Source: Dendrolimus kikuchii
Lineage: Eukaryota; Arthropoda; Insecta; Lepidoptera; Lasiocampidae
Assembly: GCA_019925095.2 (NCBI GenBank)
Contig: CM034405.1
Location: 13,665,401-13,729,400, forward strand
Direction of reading: 5' to 3'
Length of the DNA stretch: 64,000 nucleotides
Each line of letters begins with the position of its first letter. Position 1 is the stretch's first letter. The notes under the pieces were generated by a model. It made no database searches. It saw nothing but the letters and a program-made list of their open reading frames with translations, and was not told the origin of the DNA. A program made the translations under genes and the position numbers. Shown in pieces: positions 33,463 to 43,214 of the stretch.

Positions 33463-34010
33463 ACTAGATGTACCCGGCTGAAGTTTTCCTGCTTTTAAAA
33501 AATAAAAATCTAGAACCCGATTTCAGCGCTACCTACCGGGACCAAATGTTAATCTAAACTATTCTCAGATCCACTTAAACAAACAAAAAATTTCATCAAA
33601 ATCAGGCTCACCATTTAGGAGGAGTATAGCGGCGTCACCTACTGGGTCCAATCGTTAATTTAAATCAAAATGGTTTAAATTAACGATCGGATCATTGGTC
33701 AACTGGTCCTCATTCTGGGACAAACTTGAACACATACAACACCTAAATTCTGGTATCCGATTGCAGCGCCATCTACCTGGTTCAAATTTGAATCTAAATC
33801 ATCCCAGTAGAAAATTATTAAAATACTAAAATAATATAAAAAATAGTGGTTAGTGGTAGAAGGGTGAAAATTTTAGGTTGTATGTATTTTTTAATGCCGA
33901 ATTATAAAAAAACTTGTCAAAAAAATAAACTATAAAAACATTTAAGGGTGGATCACCCTTATCATAAACACGAACGTTCTCAAGGCAAAATTTCATCTTC
34001 AGTCTATGGA
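33463..34010 (-). mobile_element. Non-autonomous Helitron family B
   Basis: ACTAG at 33463-33467 is the complement of the CTAGT end. The body carries complements of the family words (AACCCGATTTCAGCGCTACC, GCAGCGCCATCTACC, CATTTAGGAGGAGTATAGC). The closest relative is 2455-2955, with a partial internal duplication near 33655-33690 (TTTAAATTAACGATC). The 5' TC end is not clearly preserved, so the right boundary is approximate. Confidence 0.7.
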
Positions 34011-34029
34011 ATAATAAGCATAACACACT

Positions 34030-34545
34030 CGCGGCGTTAACTAAGGTTCTAAATTAGTATTCTATTTATTGTGTAGTGTAAGCCGTTTCTAAATAAAGAA
34101 ATAGCGGATTCAAGCAACAGTAGCATCGCGATCGATTTGTTGGCCACCCTTGCTTTATACAGGGGGCAATATTCGTTCAAGTCGCTTACTTTTCCTTTAA
34201 AAGAAAAAGTTCTCACGATTCAATTTACGCTCGCGTGACATACATTTACATACTCTATTTTTTTGTTTATCTATAAATATTACAATACAATCTAGTTTTT
34301 CGATGGCATTCGCTCCCTAGGGAAAATAGAGAGATTTTTTATTTTATTTTACATGAGTTTTTCTCACGTTCACTTGATGCAGGAGTATAGTTAGATATGA
34401 TGATATAGATGATAAGATGTTGTACATTCTATACGTTGTATTCAAATATGTTTAATTTTATTTATTGGCGCCTTATGAGTAAACATAATATGACAACTTA
34501 AAATAAACTATATATACTTTGTTTTTCCTTAAAAGATCATTATCA
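34030..34545. other. AT-rich DNA, nothing recognised
   Basis: No features are supported. Confidence 0.4.
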
Positions 34546-34561
34546 TTCATTACAAACAGGA

Positions 34562-34828
34562 GTTATGAAAGAATGACTAAACAGATATACAATGCAAAAG
34601 TGGATGGATGCAGAAGTCGTGGAAGGCCACGACACACCTTCCATAATAAAATTGATCGTGTACTAGCAGAAGGTGATGTCAGGAGCCTTAAGAACAGACG
34701 AGCGTGCATGACAAGAGTTATGAATGTCAAAGAAGCAAGTGAGGTGTGTAAGAATAAGCCTAAATGGCGCTCTGTTGTTCGTGCCTACCCCGCATGGGAA
34801 CTGGCGTGAAGTTATGTATGTATGTATG
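34562..34828 (+). mobile_element. LINE family C, 3' fragment with 11-bp target duplication
   Basis: It encodes ERMTKQIYNAKVDGCRSRGR through LAEGDVRSLKNRRACMTRVM to WRSVVRAYPAWELA, then TGA and a (TATG)n tail. TACAAACAGGA is repeated at 34551-34561 and 34829-34839, showing a complete, 5'-truncated insertion. The Met-start frame runs in from unrelated flanking DNA, so the annotated start is meaningless. Confidence 0.75.
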
Positions 34829-34982
34829 TACAAACAGGATTTTTGCAATAAATTACACTATTTAATGATGTTTAAGTGTCTTATACAACTAGCCATATCT
34901 AAAATTAAATATAATCGTAGAAAACGTTTTATATTTTCATCTAAAGACACAATTTAAGTAAAATCTTATAGAAATTTTGTAT

Positions 34983-35210
34983 CCAGGTGGTAGGGTATTT
35001 TCCCGACTGGATAGCTATCACCCCTGGTCTAGGGTACGCCGCCATAACAACCTTGAGCTATGTTTCGGCATTATTGACCAGTTTCCAGTCTCGAGCGGCA
35101 GCACATTAATAACACCTTTGGTGTTACAAAAGTCCATAGGAAATGGTAACCGCTTTCCATCCAGGTGGGCCGTCTGCCTGTCTGCTGGACTCATGTTATA
35201 AACAAAAAAA
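34983..35210 (+). mobile_element. SINE family A, short form
   Basis: It starts at CCAGGTGGTAGGGTATTTTC, close to the start of the 1283 copy, and ends ATAAACAAAAAAA after tail GGAAATGGTAACCGCTTTCC. An internal gap removes CCCTTTAGAGAG. Confidence 0.8.
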
Positions 35211-35616
35211 TCTTGTAAGAAAAAGCAAGGTATGCCTACTATACAAATTAAATCAATATTATATAAGAAAATTTGTTGTTGTGAAAATGTTTTTAAACTA
35301 AAATTTTGCTTGAGTAAGACATTTATCAGATATTCGCTATGATTCAATAAACTTGACGTGCTTCAGGCCCTGGCCCAAGGGTTTCGATTCCAAAAGTTGG
35401 AAAAATGTAGTTATTCCCTATAACTGAATGTTTGTACCGCTATAGGGCTTCCTGCTGTGCGGCAGGTGCACCGGCTGTTACACCAGTTTTTAGAAGTTAA
35501 GACTGGTAGGGTGTTGACATAAGTTGGGCCCCACATTAAGAAGCGACATGTCTTCCAGGGCACCTTACTCCATAAAGTCTCTTGCAATCTTTTCTTAAGG
35601 CCACAAGCCTTACAAT

Positions 35617-36577
35617 CAGGGATGTTATGGATATGAAATTTCGGATCTAGATGTGGATACGGATATATGAATAATATTATTACGAGTCGCGAGACTCGAA
35701 TTAAAATGCCGTTAGAATTACTATAGAGTTTATTAGAACTATATAAACACGTATAATACAGGTACAAATATAACCGAATACAAGAAGTCCAAACGTAATG
35801 CAGAAGGTCATAATTCCGTAAAATGCGCAAAGTCCGTCACTAAAAGATTCCCGATTGTAGTACACACGTCTTGCTATGCTCGTGGTTATCGCTCGACTCT
35901 CCGTCTCTCCATCGGGCCATTGCTTTATACTGGACAGATGCAATATGTCCGTCCGGCCTCGTGGACTGAAGTTCCTAGAATCAATTTGTACTTTAAATCC
36001 GTAACACCTGGCTAATGACTGCCATAAAAGATTACAATACAACAATGGGCAGTTTTCTAATCACACATTTTAAACACAAAGTAAACAAGAGAAGCCCAAA
36101 TGCCGAAAGGTAATAAAATGTGTTTTTACAGGTATGCAGGTGTGAATTTGTTTTTGTCGGCGTCTAGGTCGTAACAATATTATATGGGTTTTAGATACGG
36201 TTACGGATATGAATTTTTTATTTAGAATTATCTGCTAGTTTCGGATAGTTGCAGTTACGAATATTAGATTTTGAAGAAATTGTAAAAGTAGAATACAAAT
36301 AGATAATAATTGGGCCATTTTTAGATTATCATTGATACTATTCAATCATATAAGTAGTTATTGTAGCTACTCATTTTAAAGCTTTACCTATCGACTGCAA
36401 AAGTTTATTATAATTTTGTTAAATTAATATTATTTATTAAATAAAAAAAGAACATTCATTTAGACTCCGCCCTTATCCGAAATTATTTTAAACTTTTATA
36501 TCAGATTCGGTTCCGGCTACGTATAGGATTTCATGTCGGATATCCGACAGTTTTATCATAACTCCATAACATCTCTG
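35617..36577. mobile_element. hAT-like non-autonomous element, interrupted by an LTR
   Basis: Termini CAGGGATGTTATGGATAT (35617) and CCATAACATCTCTG (to 36577) are inverted repeats. The flanks CTTACAAT (35609-35616) and CTTACAAC (36578-36585) are an 8-bp target duplication with one mismatch, the hAT size. The inner sequence is rich in GGATACGGATAT-like words on both sides of the LTR. Without the LTR the element is about 460 bp and has no transposase frame. Confidence 0.7.
35678..36176 (+). mobile_element. Solo LTR, copy 3 (499 bp)
   Basis: Starts TATTACGAGTCGCGAGACTC (first G changed to A) and ends GGTCGTAACA. ATAT lies on both sides (35674-35677 and 36177-36180). It carries a TATA-like ACTATATAAACAC at about 35738, GCGCAAAGTCCGTCACTA, and AATAAA at 36112-36117, consistent with LTR promoter and polyadenylation signals. 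It lies inside the hAT-like element, so it is younger than that element. The minus-strand frames across it are not genes. Confidence 0.75.
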
Positions 36578-36585
36578 CTTACAAC

Positions 36586-36830
36586 ATGGAACGTAGTACC
36601 CCGTCGGTGATTAGAGACCGTTTTTTTTTTTATTGTGTGCCTTCGCGAAGCGAAGGCGCTCGATTAAGGAGTTTTACCTCGGCTGGAGACCGTGCCCGAG
36701 GGGAAGGATCCCGGCGGGCCGGGATCGGCGGTTCGCGGCGGCCTACACTATCTTACTGCCGTTTCGTAACGTGTTATGGCTGGGAGAGAAGAAACGGCGA
36801 AAGAAACTTCCCAGCAAATAACTTGTGTCT
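36586..36830. repeat. GC-rich stretch, unassigned
   Basis: Poly-T at 36608, the palindrome CCTTCGCGAAGCGAAGG at about 36642 and GGATCCCGGCGGGCCGGGATC at about 36705. The composition suggests retroposon sequence. Overlapping plus frames (62 and 101 codons) show no family motif. Confidence 0.3.
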
Positions 36831-36834
36831 GTCT

Positions 36835-37214
36835 GTCCGTGCCTGCCATTTTGTGAAGTTTCTATCTTTAATTTGGGAGACCAAATGTTAAAGTATAAGT
36901 GCCTTGACGATACCTCAGCAGACCCAGATTGGAACAGTTAGCTTTATAACGTTTCTTGCGTGAAATTGGGGACATTTTGTGTAATGGAGAGTAATTGTAG
37001 AGTAAAATAAACTACTATTGGATGGCCTCCTTGCTTAAGTGGTCTTTGAATGACAGAAATCTCACAGTTGCCAGAATGGTGAATGTAGAAATGTAATTTT
37101 CTGATATTTTGTTCAGTTTTACTAGGTTCGACTCGAGTAAAGTCTGTCGATTGATGATAAGTACCAATAATAACATGTTACAAGACTGCTAAGATAGGTA
37201 TATCAATTTAATTA
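36835..37214. other. AT-rich DNA, nothing recognised
   Basis: No features are supported. Confidence 0.4.
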
Positions 37215-37218
37215 ATAT

Positions 37219-37706
37219 TGTAACAACTTAGGCGCCGACAAAGCCAAATTCCACGTACAGATCTGTAGAAGCACATTTTATTACCTGTCGGCATTTAAAC
37301 TGATTGTAATCCTTTTATGATCGTCTTCTTTTGTTCACTTATTTATTGGCATATGTTTCTAATTCTTGTGGAGAATAGCGTATTGTCCTGTTGTACTCGC
37401 TCATTAGCGTCATTAGCCAGGTGTTGTGGATTCTTTTGTATTTGTGAAATATAAAACGACCACCTAATGGAGAGGGGGGGGGGGGCAGTTAAGCGACGAT
37501 TAGTATACGGGCGTGACGTGTGTATATTCGGGAATATAATAGTGACGGACTTTGCGCGTTTTATTGAATTACGACCTTCTGCATTACGTTTGGATTTGTT
37601 GTGTTCGCTTATATTTGTACCTGTGTTATACGTGTTTGTATAGTTCTAATAAACTCTATAATAATTCTAACGGCATTCTAATTCGAGTCCCGCTAAACTC
37701 GTAACA
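37219..37706 (-). mobile_element. Solo LTR, copy 4 (488 bp)
   Basis: On the plus strand it opens TGTAACAACTTAGGCGCCGA and closes AAACTCGTAACA, the inverted arrangement of the family. ATAT flanks both sides (37215-37218 and 37707-37710). On minus it has CTCGAATTAGAATGCCGTTA, GCGCAAAGTCCGTCACTA and GGTAATAAAATG. A run of G at about 37474-37486 is unique to this copy. Confidence 0.75.
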
Positions 37707-37719
37707 ATATAATTATATC

Positions 37720-37960
37720 TGTATATATCCATAGCTTATTGTCTTTATTATCTTATTTCTCGTCTTATAATTATTTATGTAAGTGTACCTAGTGGATAAT
37801 ATTTTATTTAGATATATTTTATTAGTATATTTTTTATATATTTTACTAATGTATGTTTTATCATGTATTATTATGTATATATTTATTTATTATAAGATAT
37901 TGAATCAATAAAGTGAGTATAATGCAACATACCTCTTTTCTTATCAAACTTCTTGTCCAT
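37720..37960. other. Very AT-rich DNA
   Basis: TTTTATTA/TATATTTT-type low complexity. Nothing else is seen. Confidence 0.4.
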
Positions 37961-37963
37961 CCA

Positions 37964-38085
37964 AAGGTTGTCTGGAAGAAATCGCTAATAGCGATAAGAC
38001 CGCCTACTGTAAATTTTATTTCTGTTAATTGTATTCTTGCATACACAATAAAGCATATTCATTCATTCAGTCATTCACAATATTT
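37964..38085 (+). repeat. LINE-type 3' end, family G
   Basis: AAGGTTGTCTGGAAGAAATC, then GCTAATAGCGATAAGACCGC and CACAATAAAGCATATTCATT with a (CATT)n end. It is the best copy of this 3' end, showing the GCGATAAG-CCGCC segment before the AATAAA. Confidence 0.65.
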
Positions 38086-38199
38086 TGAATTTCCTTATAA
38101 AATACCAAAACTTTTTTAATTTGGTCATCTCCATATGTCTAAGTATGTGTCTAGAAAAATTAACGTCGTAGTGTTAAAAAATAATTGAAACATAAATTA

Positions 38200-38355
38200 T
38201 TTTACATGCATATCTGTTGAGATATAGGGTATTTTAGATTAAATGGTCTTTTACGGTTTCGTAGCCAAATAACGAAAACTAGGGATGTTTGTCAACTCTA
38301 CGGAACCCTTCGTTGTGTGTGGACTGACAAGCACTTTACCAGTTTTTTACGACGT
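38200..38355 (+). repeat. Common lepidopteran repeat
   Basis: GAGATATAGGGTATTTTAGA, TTTTACGGTTTCGTAGCCAA, ACGAAAACTAGGGATG and CTACGGAACCCTTCGTTG are words I recall from an abundant moth and butterfly repeat. A poorer copy is at 18404. Confidence 0.55.
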
Positions 38356-38359
38356 TTTA

Positions 38360-38830
38360 TCGTCATTAAATAAATCTCCATTGCAATAACATTCTCTTAT
38401 AATAAGTACGTTAAGGATATTACCGCGAAATAGCAAACTTAACATAAATTACAGATGATAAAATAACAACTAAATACAAATAGTCATCGTACTTTATTAG
38501 CATATACATTTGAATTCTATTTAGCTTTTGTATTAAAAAATATAGACAATGTAGTGTGGGAATTGGCTGCTGTGTAATTTTCATTATATCAGAGGACATA
38601 ATTATGTATAATTTATACGTAATACTGCAATCTACGTTAGATTGGTAAATCTATGCAAAATAAATATCATAACATGTCTGTCTGTGATTTGGACACAAAT
38701 GCCAAAGTTTAAGTAACAACTAATATTGTGTACTAGTAGTATCTATAATATTTATTATAAAATTCTAAACATGACATCTTTGTACATTGAAGCTATTAAA
38801 AGACAACTGGAATAAGCGATGGAGAACACG
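38360..38830. other. AT-rich DNA, nothing recognised
   Basis: No features are supported. Confidence 0.4.
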
Positions 38831-38834
38831 ATGC

Positions 38835-38990
38835 ATTTTTTTGTTTGTTTGTTCGGGATTCACGTAAAAACTACTAGATCCATTTCGATGCAGTTTTTGC
38901 TGATCAACAGCAAATTTATAGGCTTAAAATCTGCGTTACTTTTTATCCTGGTAATGCCGCGGGAATTTTTATGGGAATGATTTTAAGTGG
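38835..38990 (+). repeat. Helitron-like repeat fragment
   Basis: GTTCGGGATTCACGTAAAAAC, AATCTGCGTTACTTTTTATCC and GCGGGAATTTTTATGGG parallel 2999-3150. Confidence 0.45.
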
Positions 38991-39054
38991 CCAGTTAAAA
39001 AAAATCCAATGTGATTTTTTCTCTGGTTGATTGCAAATTTTTATGTAATAAAGC

Positions 39055-39105
39055 AGCGATTCAGGCCGGCAAAGGCCCGCTCAACCACAGAGGCCGTCAA
39101 TGAAA
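39055..39105 (-). repeat. Family E SINE head fragment
   Basis: CCGCTCAACCACAGAGGCCG is the complement of the tRNA-like head at 21231. Confidence 0.5.
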
Positions 39106-39284
39106 ATATTCTGGAATTTTATCTAAGCACACGTACCTATATCTTCTGTTTAGATATCTTGCAGGATTCAGAAGATATGAAAATGAAAATAAAGCCCAAC
39201 TAGCCTAAAGCGGCCGATATCGTAGATTCGTGTTACAAAAATGACGAAAATATAGTGTAAAAATATGGTTGACTTTATGCCTGT

Positions 39285-39385
39285 CAGTATGTCTAGATAC
39301 ATGTCAATTTTACGAAGCAATTTTCCAAAAGCAATCGCTTCAAGCCCCCAAATTTAACGCGAAAGAAGTGAAAGGCACAGCTAGT
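39285..39385 (+). repeat. Helitron-like 3' end
   Basis: AACGCGAAAGAAGTGAAAGG, then CACAGCTAGT with CTAGT at 39381-39385. It has the same terminal layout as 1860-1880. Confidence 0.5.
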
Positions 39386-39389
39386 AAGT

Positions 39390-39965
39390 AATAAGCCGCA
39401 TGACCGGAAATTTGGTGTTTAATAATAGATTTTTTTATATCGATTTTGTTTACAACAGCTATACGAGTATTAAATATATACCTAACAGGGGTGGTGCGTA
39501 ATCATTTCCAGTCTCAATAATTTTTCTTGTAATAATGGGCTAACAAACACACACATTGTATATCCCTAAGCTAAGCAACTTACGCTACTTTTGAGGATAA
39601 TATAAAACGGACCACTTTGGGGTCACACATCCAGACCATATTTTTTTTAATTATTATTATTAACATCTCTACGGACTCGAGTTCCGTACCCTTTTTTACA
39701 ACTTAATGTCTAGATTTTTTTTTTTACATACTTATTAGTTATTTTGGTTCTTGTGTGTGACATTAATTTATTGATTTTTGTGTTGAGGTGTATGTGTCTT
39801 ACGAAAAACTTATTATATTAATTGATTCTAGTTTTAATACTAAACTTATACTAATGTAGAGTGTATCTGTTACATGCTGGTGTTGTGAGGAAGTGCATGT
39901 GCAGTGTGGGCCTTATATCTATACTTATATATATATTGTCCTATCTAGTGCCATGTGTGTTGTTT
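39390..39965. other. AT-rich DNA, nothing recognised
   Basis: No features are supported. Confidence 0.4.
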
Positions 39966-39974
39966 TTTTCTTTT

Positions 39975-40112
39975 CTGTGCCTGGCCAGACCATAGTAAGT
40001 AACAGAAAATTTATTTACGAAATTTACCGTGCTAGGAATCGGGCCCGAGGCCTCTGCATTCCAGAGAGCAAAGATTTAGCCCACTTAACCACACAGACCG
40101 TCTGTATATCCG
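39975..40112 (-). mobile_element. Family E tRNA-derived SINE, partial
   Basis: On minus: GACGGTCTGTGTGGTTAAGT (A-box region) and GGCCCGATTCC (B box) with the head spacing of the 21228 copy. The open plus frame (39893-40117) is incidental. Confidence 0.6.
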
Positions 40113-40204
40113 TATGACGAGTCGAAGCCAACCTGATTTGAAGTAATACAATGAATTACGTGTTGTTTATGCCTACGTAGGTATTTGTTAGTGAATTGAA
40201 AAAA

Positions 40205-40620
40205 CGCGATTGTAGCGACATTTTCTCTATGCCAAGTAAACGACGTCTTTTATCGGGAGAAAAAGTATTCTAAGTGATGACTCGGGTTATTAGCCATCCT
40301 TATGTCGAGTTTCATTCATATGCGTTCAGTAGTTGTTTAAAAAAATATGCGATCGCAGCGCTATCTTTTTCGCTATTTTCGTCTATTCCATGGAAATTAC
40401 GTCATTTAACGAGGTAAAAGTATCCTAAGTCACGCCTCGTGATATAAGTTATCTCCGTTCCGAATTTTATTTATATCCGTTCAGTACATTTTCGTGATAC
40501 TCTACAGACACACAGACGGAAAGACACACAGACGAAAAGACAAACAGAAATACAAATAGATAGACAAAAATTCTAAAAATTGCATTTTCGGTACAGTTCT
40601 AACTCGAACCATTTACAGAT
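40205..40620 (+). repeat. Imperfect tandem duplication of a dispersed repeat
   Basis: Unit 1 (40208-40346) and unit 2 (40349-40487) both run GCGAT-G-AGCG, then AAGTATYCTAAGT, CTCG-GTTAT, and CCGTTCAGTA. After unit 2 come repeated CAGACA/AGACACACAGACG words, as at the end of many insect Helitron-like repeats. Confidence 0.45.
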
Positions 40621-40913
40621 TATAACCAGATTATCACGAGACAGCGTGCAGTAAAGGCTCCAAATGTCATGTATTTACTAACACATACATTTCTGTTTAT
40701 CTTGCAGTATGCTTTACACGTTACACATGTCTCCACCAACTTGATTGTCTTGGCACTTTAATCAAAAAGGTCGATTACTTTGAAGATACTTCAGGACACG
40801 AGAAACATGAGATGGTATGGTCATAAGAGTTCGAGTGTGGGTTTCTATTTTTCTCGTATGGCGTGAGAAGCTTTTCAAGATTCAAGGTAATAATAAAAAA
40901 AACTTCGTTTAAG

Positions 40914-41134
40914 AAAACCGACTTCAAAAACTAAAAAGTATATAATAACTTAATAAAGATTTTTGACTAAGAATTTATTTAGTTTATTAAGAGACAAAAT
41001 AATATAACATTTTCTACATCTTGATGTCGGTGCCAAGTAAACCATAAAAATTACCATATATTGTAGTTTTTATGGTTTACTCGGTACCGACTTCAAGATT
41101 TAAGTTATTTTATACTTTTTGAAGTCGGTTTTTT
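40914..41134. mobile_element. MITE with ACCGACTTCAAAAA inverted ends
   Basis: AAAACCGACTTCAAAAAC at 40914 pairs with TTTTTGAAGTCGGTTTT ending about 41134. Pairing continues inward to AATAACTT/AAGTTATT. The centre is itself palindromic (41020-41097). TTTTTGAAGTCGGTT occurs once more at about 41420-41434. Confidence 0.65.
41020..41097. repeat. Inner palindrome of the MITE
   Basis: CTTGATGTCGGTGCCAAGTA continuing to AACCATAAAAATT pairs with TAGTTTTTATGGTTTACTCG continuing to GTACCGACTTCAAG. About 35-bp arms with three to four mismatches. Confidence 0.6.
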
Positions 41135-41439
41135 TTAAGATTTTTTTTTATTTGTTATTTTTTAGTGTCTAGTGGATAGCCCTACGAAAGGTGCCGCGCT
41201 TCTTAAAAAAATATAGGTCCCAAGAAACGGGAACGGATTCATAAATAAATGTTCATAAAATGAAAACTACTGGGCCAAACTATATTAATTTTTTAGGGGA
41301 CCAAATGGCAACTATTCTGCATCAAACTAAAAAAGAATCACGTAAATCGGATCATAAATCTCAGCGTAATCGGTGTACATACATAAAACAAAATACCAAT
41401 CAAGTTGAGAACTTCCTCCTTTTTGAAGTCGGTTAAAAA

Positions 41440-42040
41440 TAAGTTAATAGATGTATCAAATTTTACATATCTAAAGGTGGCGGAGAGCAAAAGTTAAGAT
41501 CCAACTTCTTAACTCAGGCCGCGTACAATGCCTCTTGGCTGCGGCAACCAAAATATTGAGCTAACGATCTTAACAGCCAATAATATTTTAGCGCTGTACT
41601 GGTGGCCGCAACCAATCATTCTTGTTTGCCTAGTGCGTGAGTTGCAAACAGACCATACTTCGGATTGGCTGCCCCAATCATGGCACATGAAAACTAGAAT
41701 TAAAAATCACTTATTAAGCATGTCACTCTGAAAAAGCTCCCATATGCCACATTTGTAGAAGACAGCACAAGAGATTATTTTATTGCGTTTTATAGAGAAC
41801 AGACCACTTTCAATTACCTTTTTCAGTGTCTTCTTGTAAAAACGCCTTTATTCCTATGTTCGTAACTATACAATATATTAAATGTACAAGTTAAAATTAA
41901 ATTGCTGACTGCTGTTTTAACCCCCTCTACATTTTCCTTAAAAGCAGGAGAGGAGCTGTTTGTTACACGTGACATAGTTTCATACCAACTGACAGACAAA
42001 AATTCTACTGATACTTCCATTGTATATATTAGTATAAAAG
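41440..42040. other. Mixed DNA, nothing recognised
   Basis: GC-richer at 41500-41680 (GGCTGCGGCAACC; GGTGGCCGCAACC). The 67-codon plus frame has no motif. Confidence 0.35.
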
Positions 42041-42049
42041 ATTATTAGC

Positions 42050-42180
42050 TGAGCTAGATAAGATAGGTATATAAGTTGCCTGGAAGAGTTCGTTCTATTG
42101 TTTAACCTAAAAATATTATAACTATTGTATACTGTGTCTATTTTAGTGAGCAATAAAATATTATCTGTCTATTCTAAATT
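42050..42180 (+). repeat. LINE-type 3' end, family G
   Basis: AAGTTGCCTGGAAGAGTTCG, then GTGAGCAATAAAATATTATC. Confidence 0.6.
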
Positions 42181-42189
42181 TATGGTATT

Positions 42190-42690
42190 TGCCAGCAGCG
42201 TTATCTTATATAAATACCATTACTGTAACTTAGAAATTCAGAAATAAATCATCATTTCAATAGTTTGAACTGTAAAGTAAATAAAGTTTGTTCAGCAATT
42301 CAGCAACTTGTCGATTCTATCAATATTGAAACGAAAATACAAAGAAAAACTCAATTCACAAGATCTTGAAGCAAGTGGTTGGCAGTTTATTTGATTAATT
42401 AAAGAAATGGGACGGTAGGGAATTTACTTGAGTAGCTTCGTAGTATAATAATATAAAGTATTGAGCCCACTTTTTCGATTCAATCAATACGTAACTAGCG
42501 TCTTTCTAAGAATGGCAAGACAGTGTCCGGGAAAGTGATATAGGTAGCATTAGATAAACCGGTCTGTACTAGATTGATTTTGATAAATGGAAAGCCTGTC
42601 AGTATATTATTAAATAGCTACTACATTAAGTTAAGCTTTGAAAATATGTTTTTTATGATACATATTTTGTATTGGTGGAGTATGTATATT
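42190..42690. other. AT-rich DNA, nothing recognised
   Basis: No features are supported. Confidence 0.4.
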
Positions 42691-42693
42691 GTT

Positions 42694-43033
42694 GTACAGC
42701 AGATAGGTTGACGGCCCGCTTGATGGAAAGTGGTTACTGTCGCCTATGGACATTTGCCAGGTCGTAATGTATTTGCCCGTCTGGATGGCTACCACCCCTG
42801 GTCTAGAGTATGCTGCAATAACAACCTTGAGATGTGTTCCGGAATTAATGGCCAGGTTCCAGTCTCCCTTTGGAGAGCAGCAGCACCATTAGCCGCCTGT
42901 CTGTCTGCAAAGCTTATTTAATAAAAAAAGACCGAAGCTGCTATTGGCCTCGAAGGGAGGGGAGGGGGGGACTGGAACCTAGCTACTAATGTCGGAACAC
43001 AGCTGTTTTTTATAGCGGCATTTACTAAACTAG
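42694..43033. mobile_element. SINE family A composite with strand switches
   Basis: Three pieces lie in a row. 42694-42758 is minus tail (GGAAAGTGGTTACTGTCGCC complement sense). 42759-42929 is a plus short form starting CAGGTCGTAATGTATTTGCC and ending AATAAAAAAA. 42934-43033 is minus body (GGGACTGGAACCTAGC). See finding. Confidence 0.7.
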
Positions 43034-43066
43034 GAACAATTTTGGATTATATGAAAAAAAAAGTAG

Positions 43067-43194
43067 CAATGCATGACAAGAGTTATGAATGTCTAAAGAA
43101 GCATGTGAGGTGTGTAAGAATAAGCCTGAATGGCGCTCTGTTGTTCGTGCCTACCCCGCAAGGGAACTGGCGTGAAGTTATGTATGTATGTATG
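43067..43194 (+). mobile_element. LINE family C, 3' fragment
   Basis: GCATGACAAGAGTTATGAAT through TGGCGCTCTGTTGTTCGTGC to a (TATG)n tail. TATGAAAAAAAA(A)GTAG on both sides (43050-43066 and 43195-43210) is a 16-17 bp target duplication with one length change in the A run. Confidence 0.7.
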
Positions 43195-43214
43195 TATGAA
43201 AAAAAAGTAGGAAC

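Noticed and set aside
34816..34832. (TATG)n tracts as independent microsatellites
   Set aside because: They sit exactly at the 3' end of LINE family C copies and are part of the element.
35411..36045. Two overlapping minus frames of 114 and 139 codons
   Set aside because: They cross the junction of a hAT-like element and a solo LTR, so the peptide is a product of nesting.
37474..37486. Run of about 12 G as a quadruplex signal
   Set aside because: A single homopolymer run inside a solo LTR is better explained by slippage.
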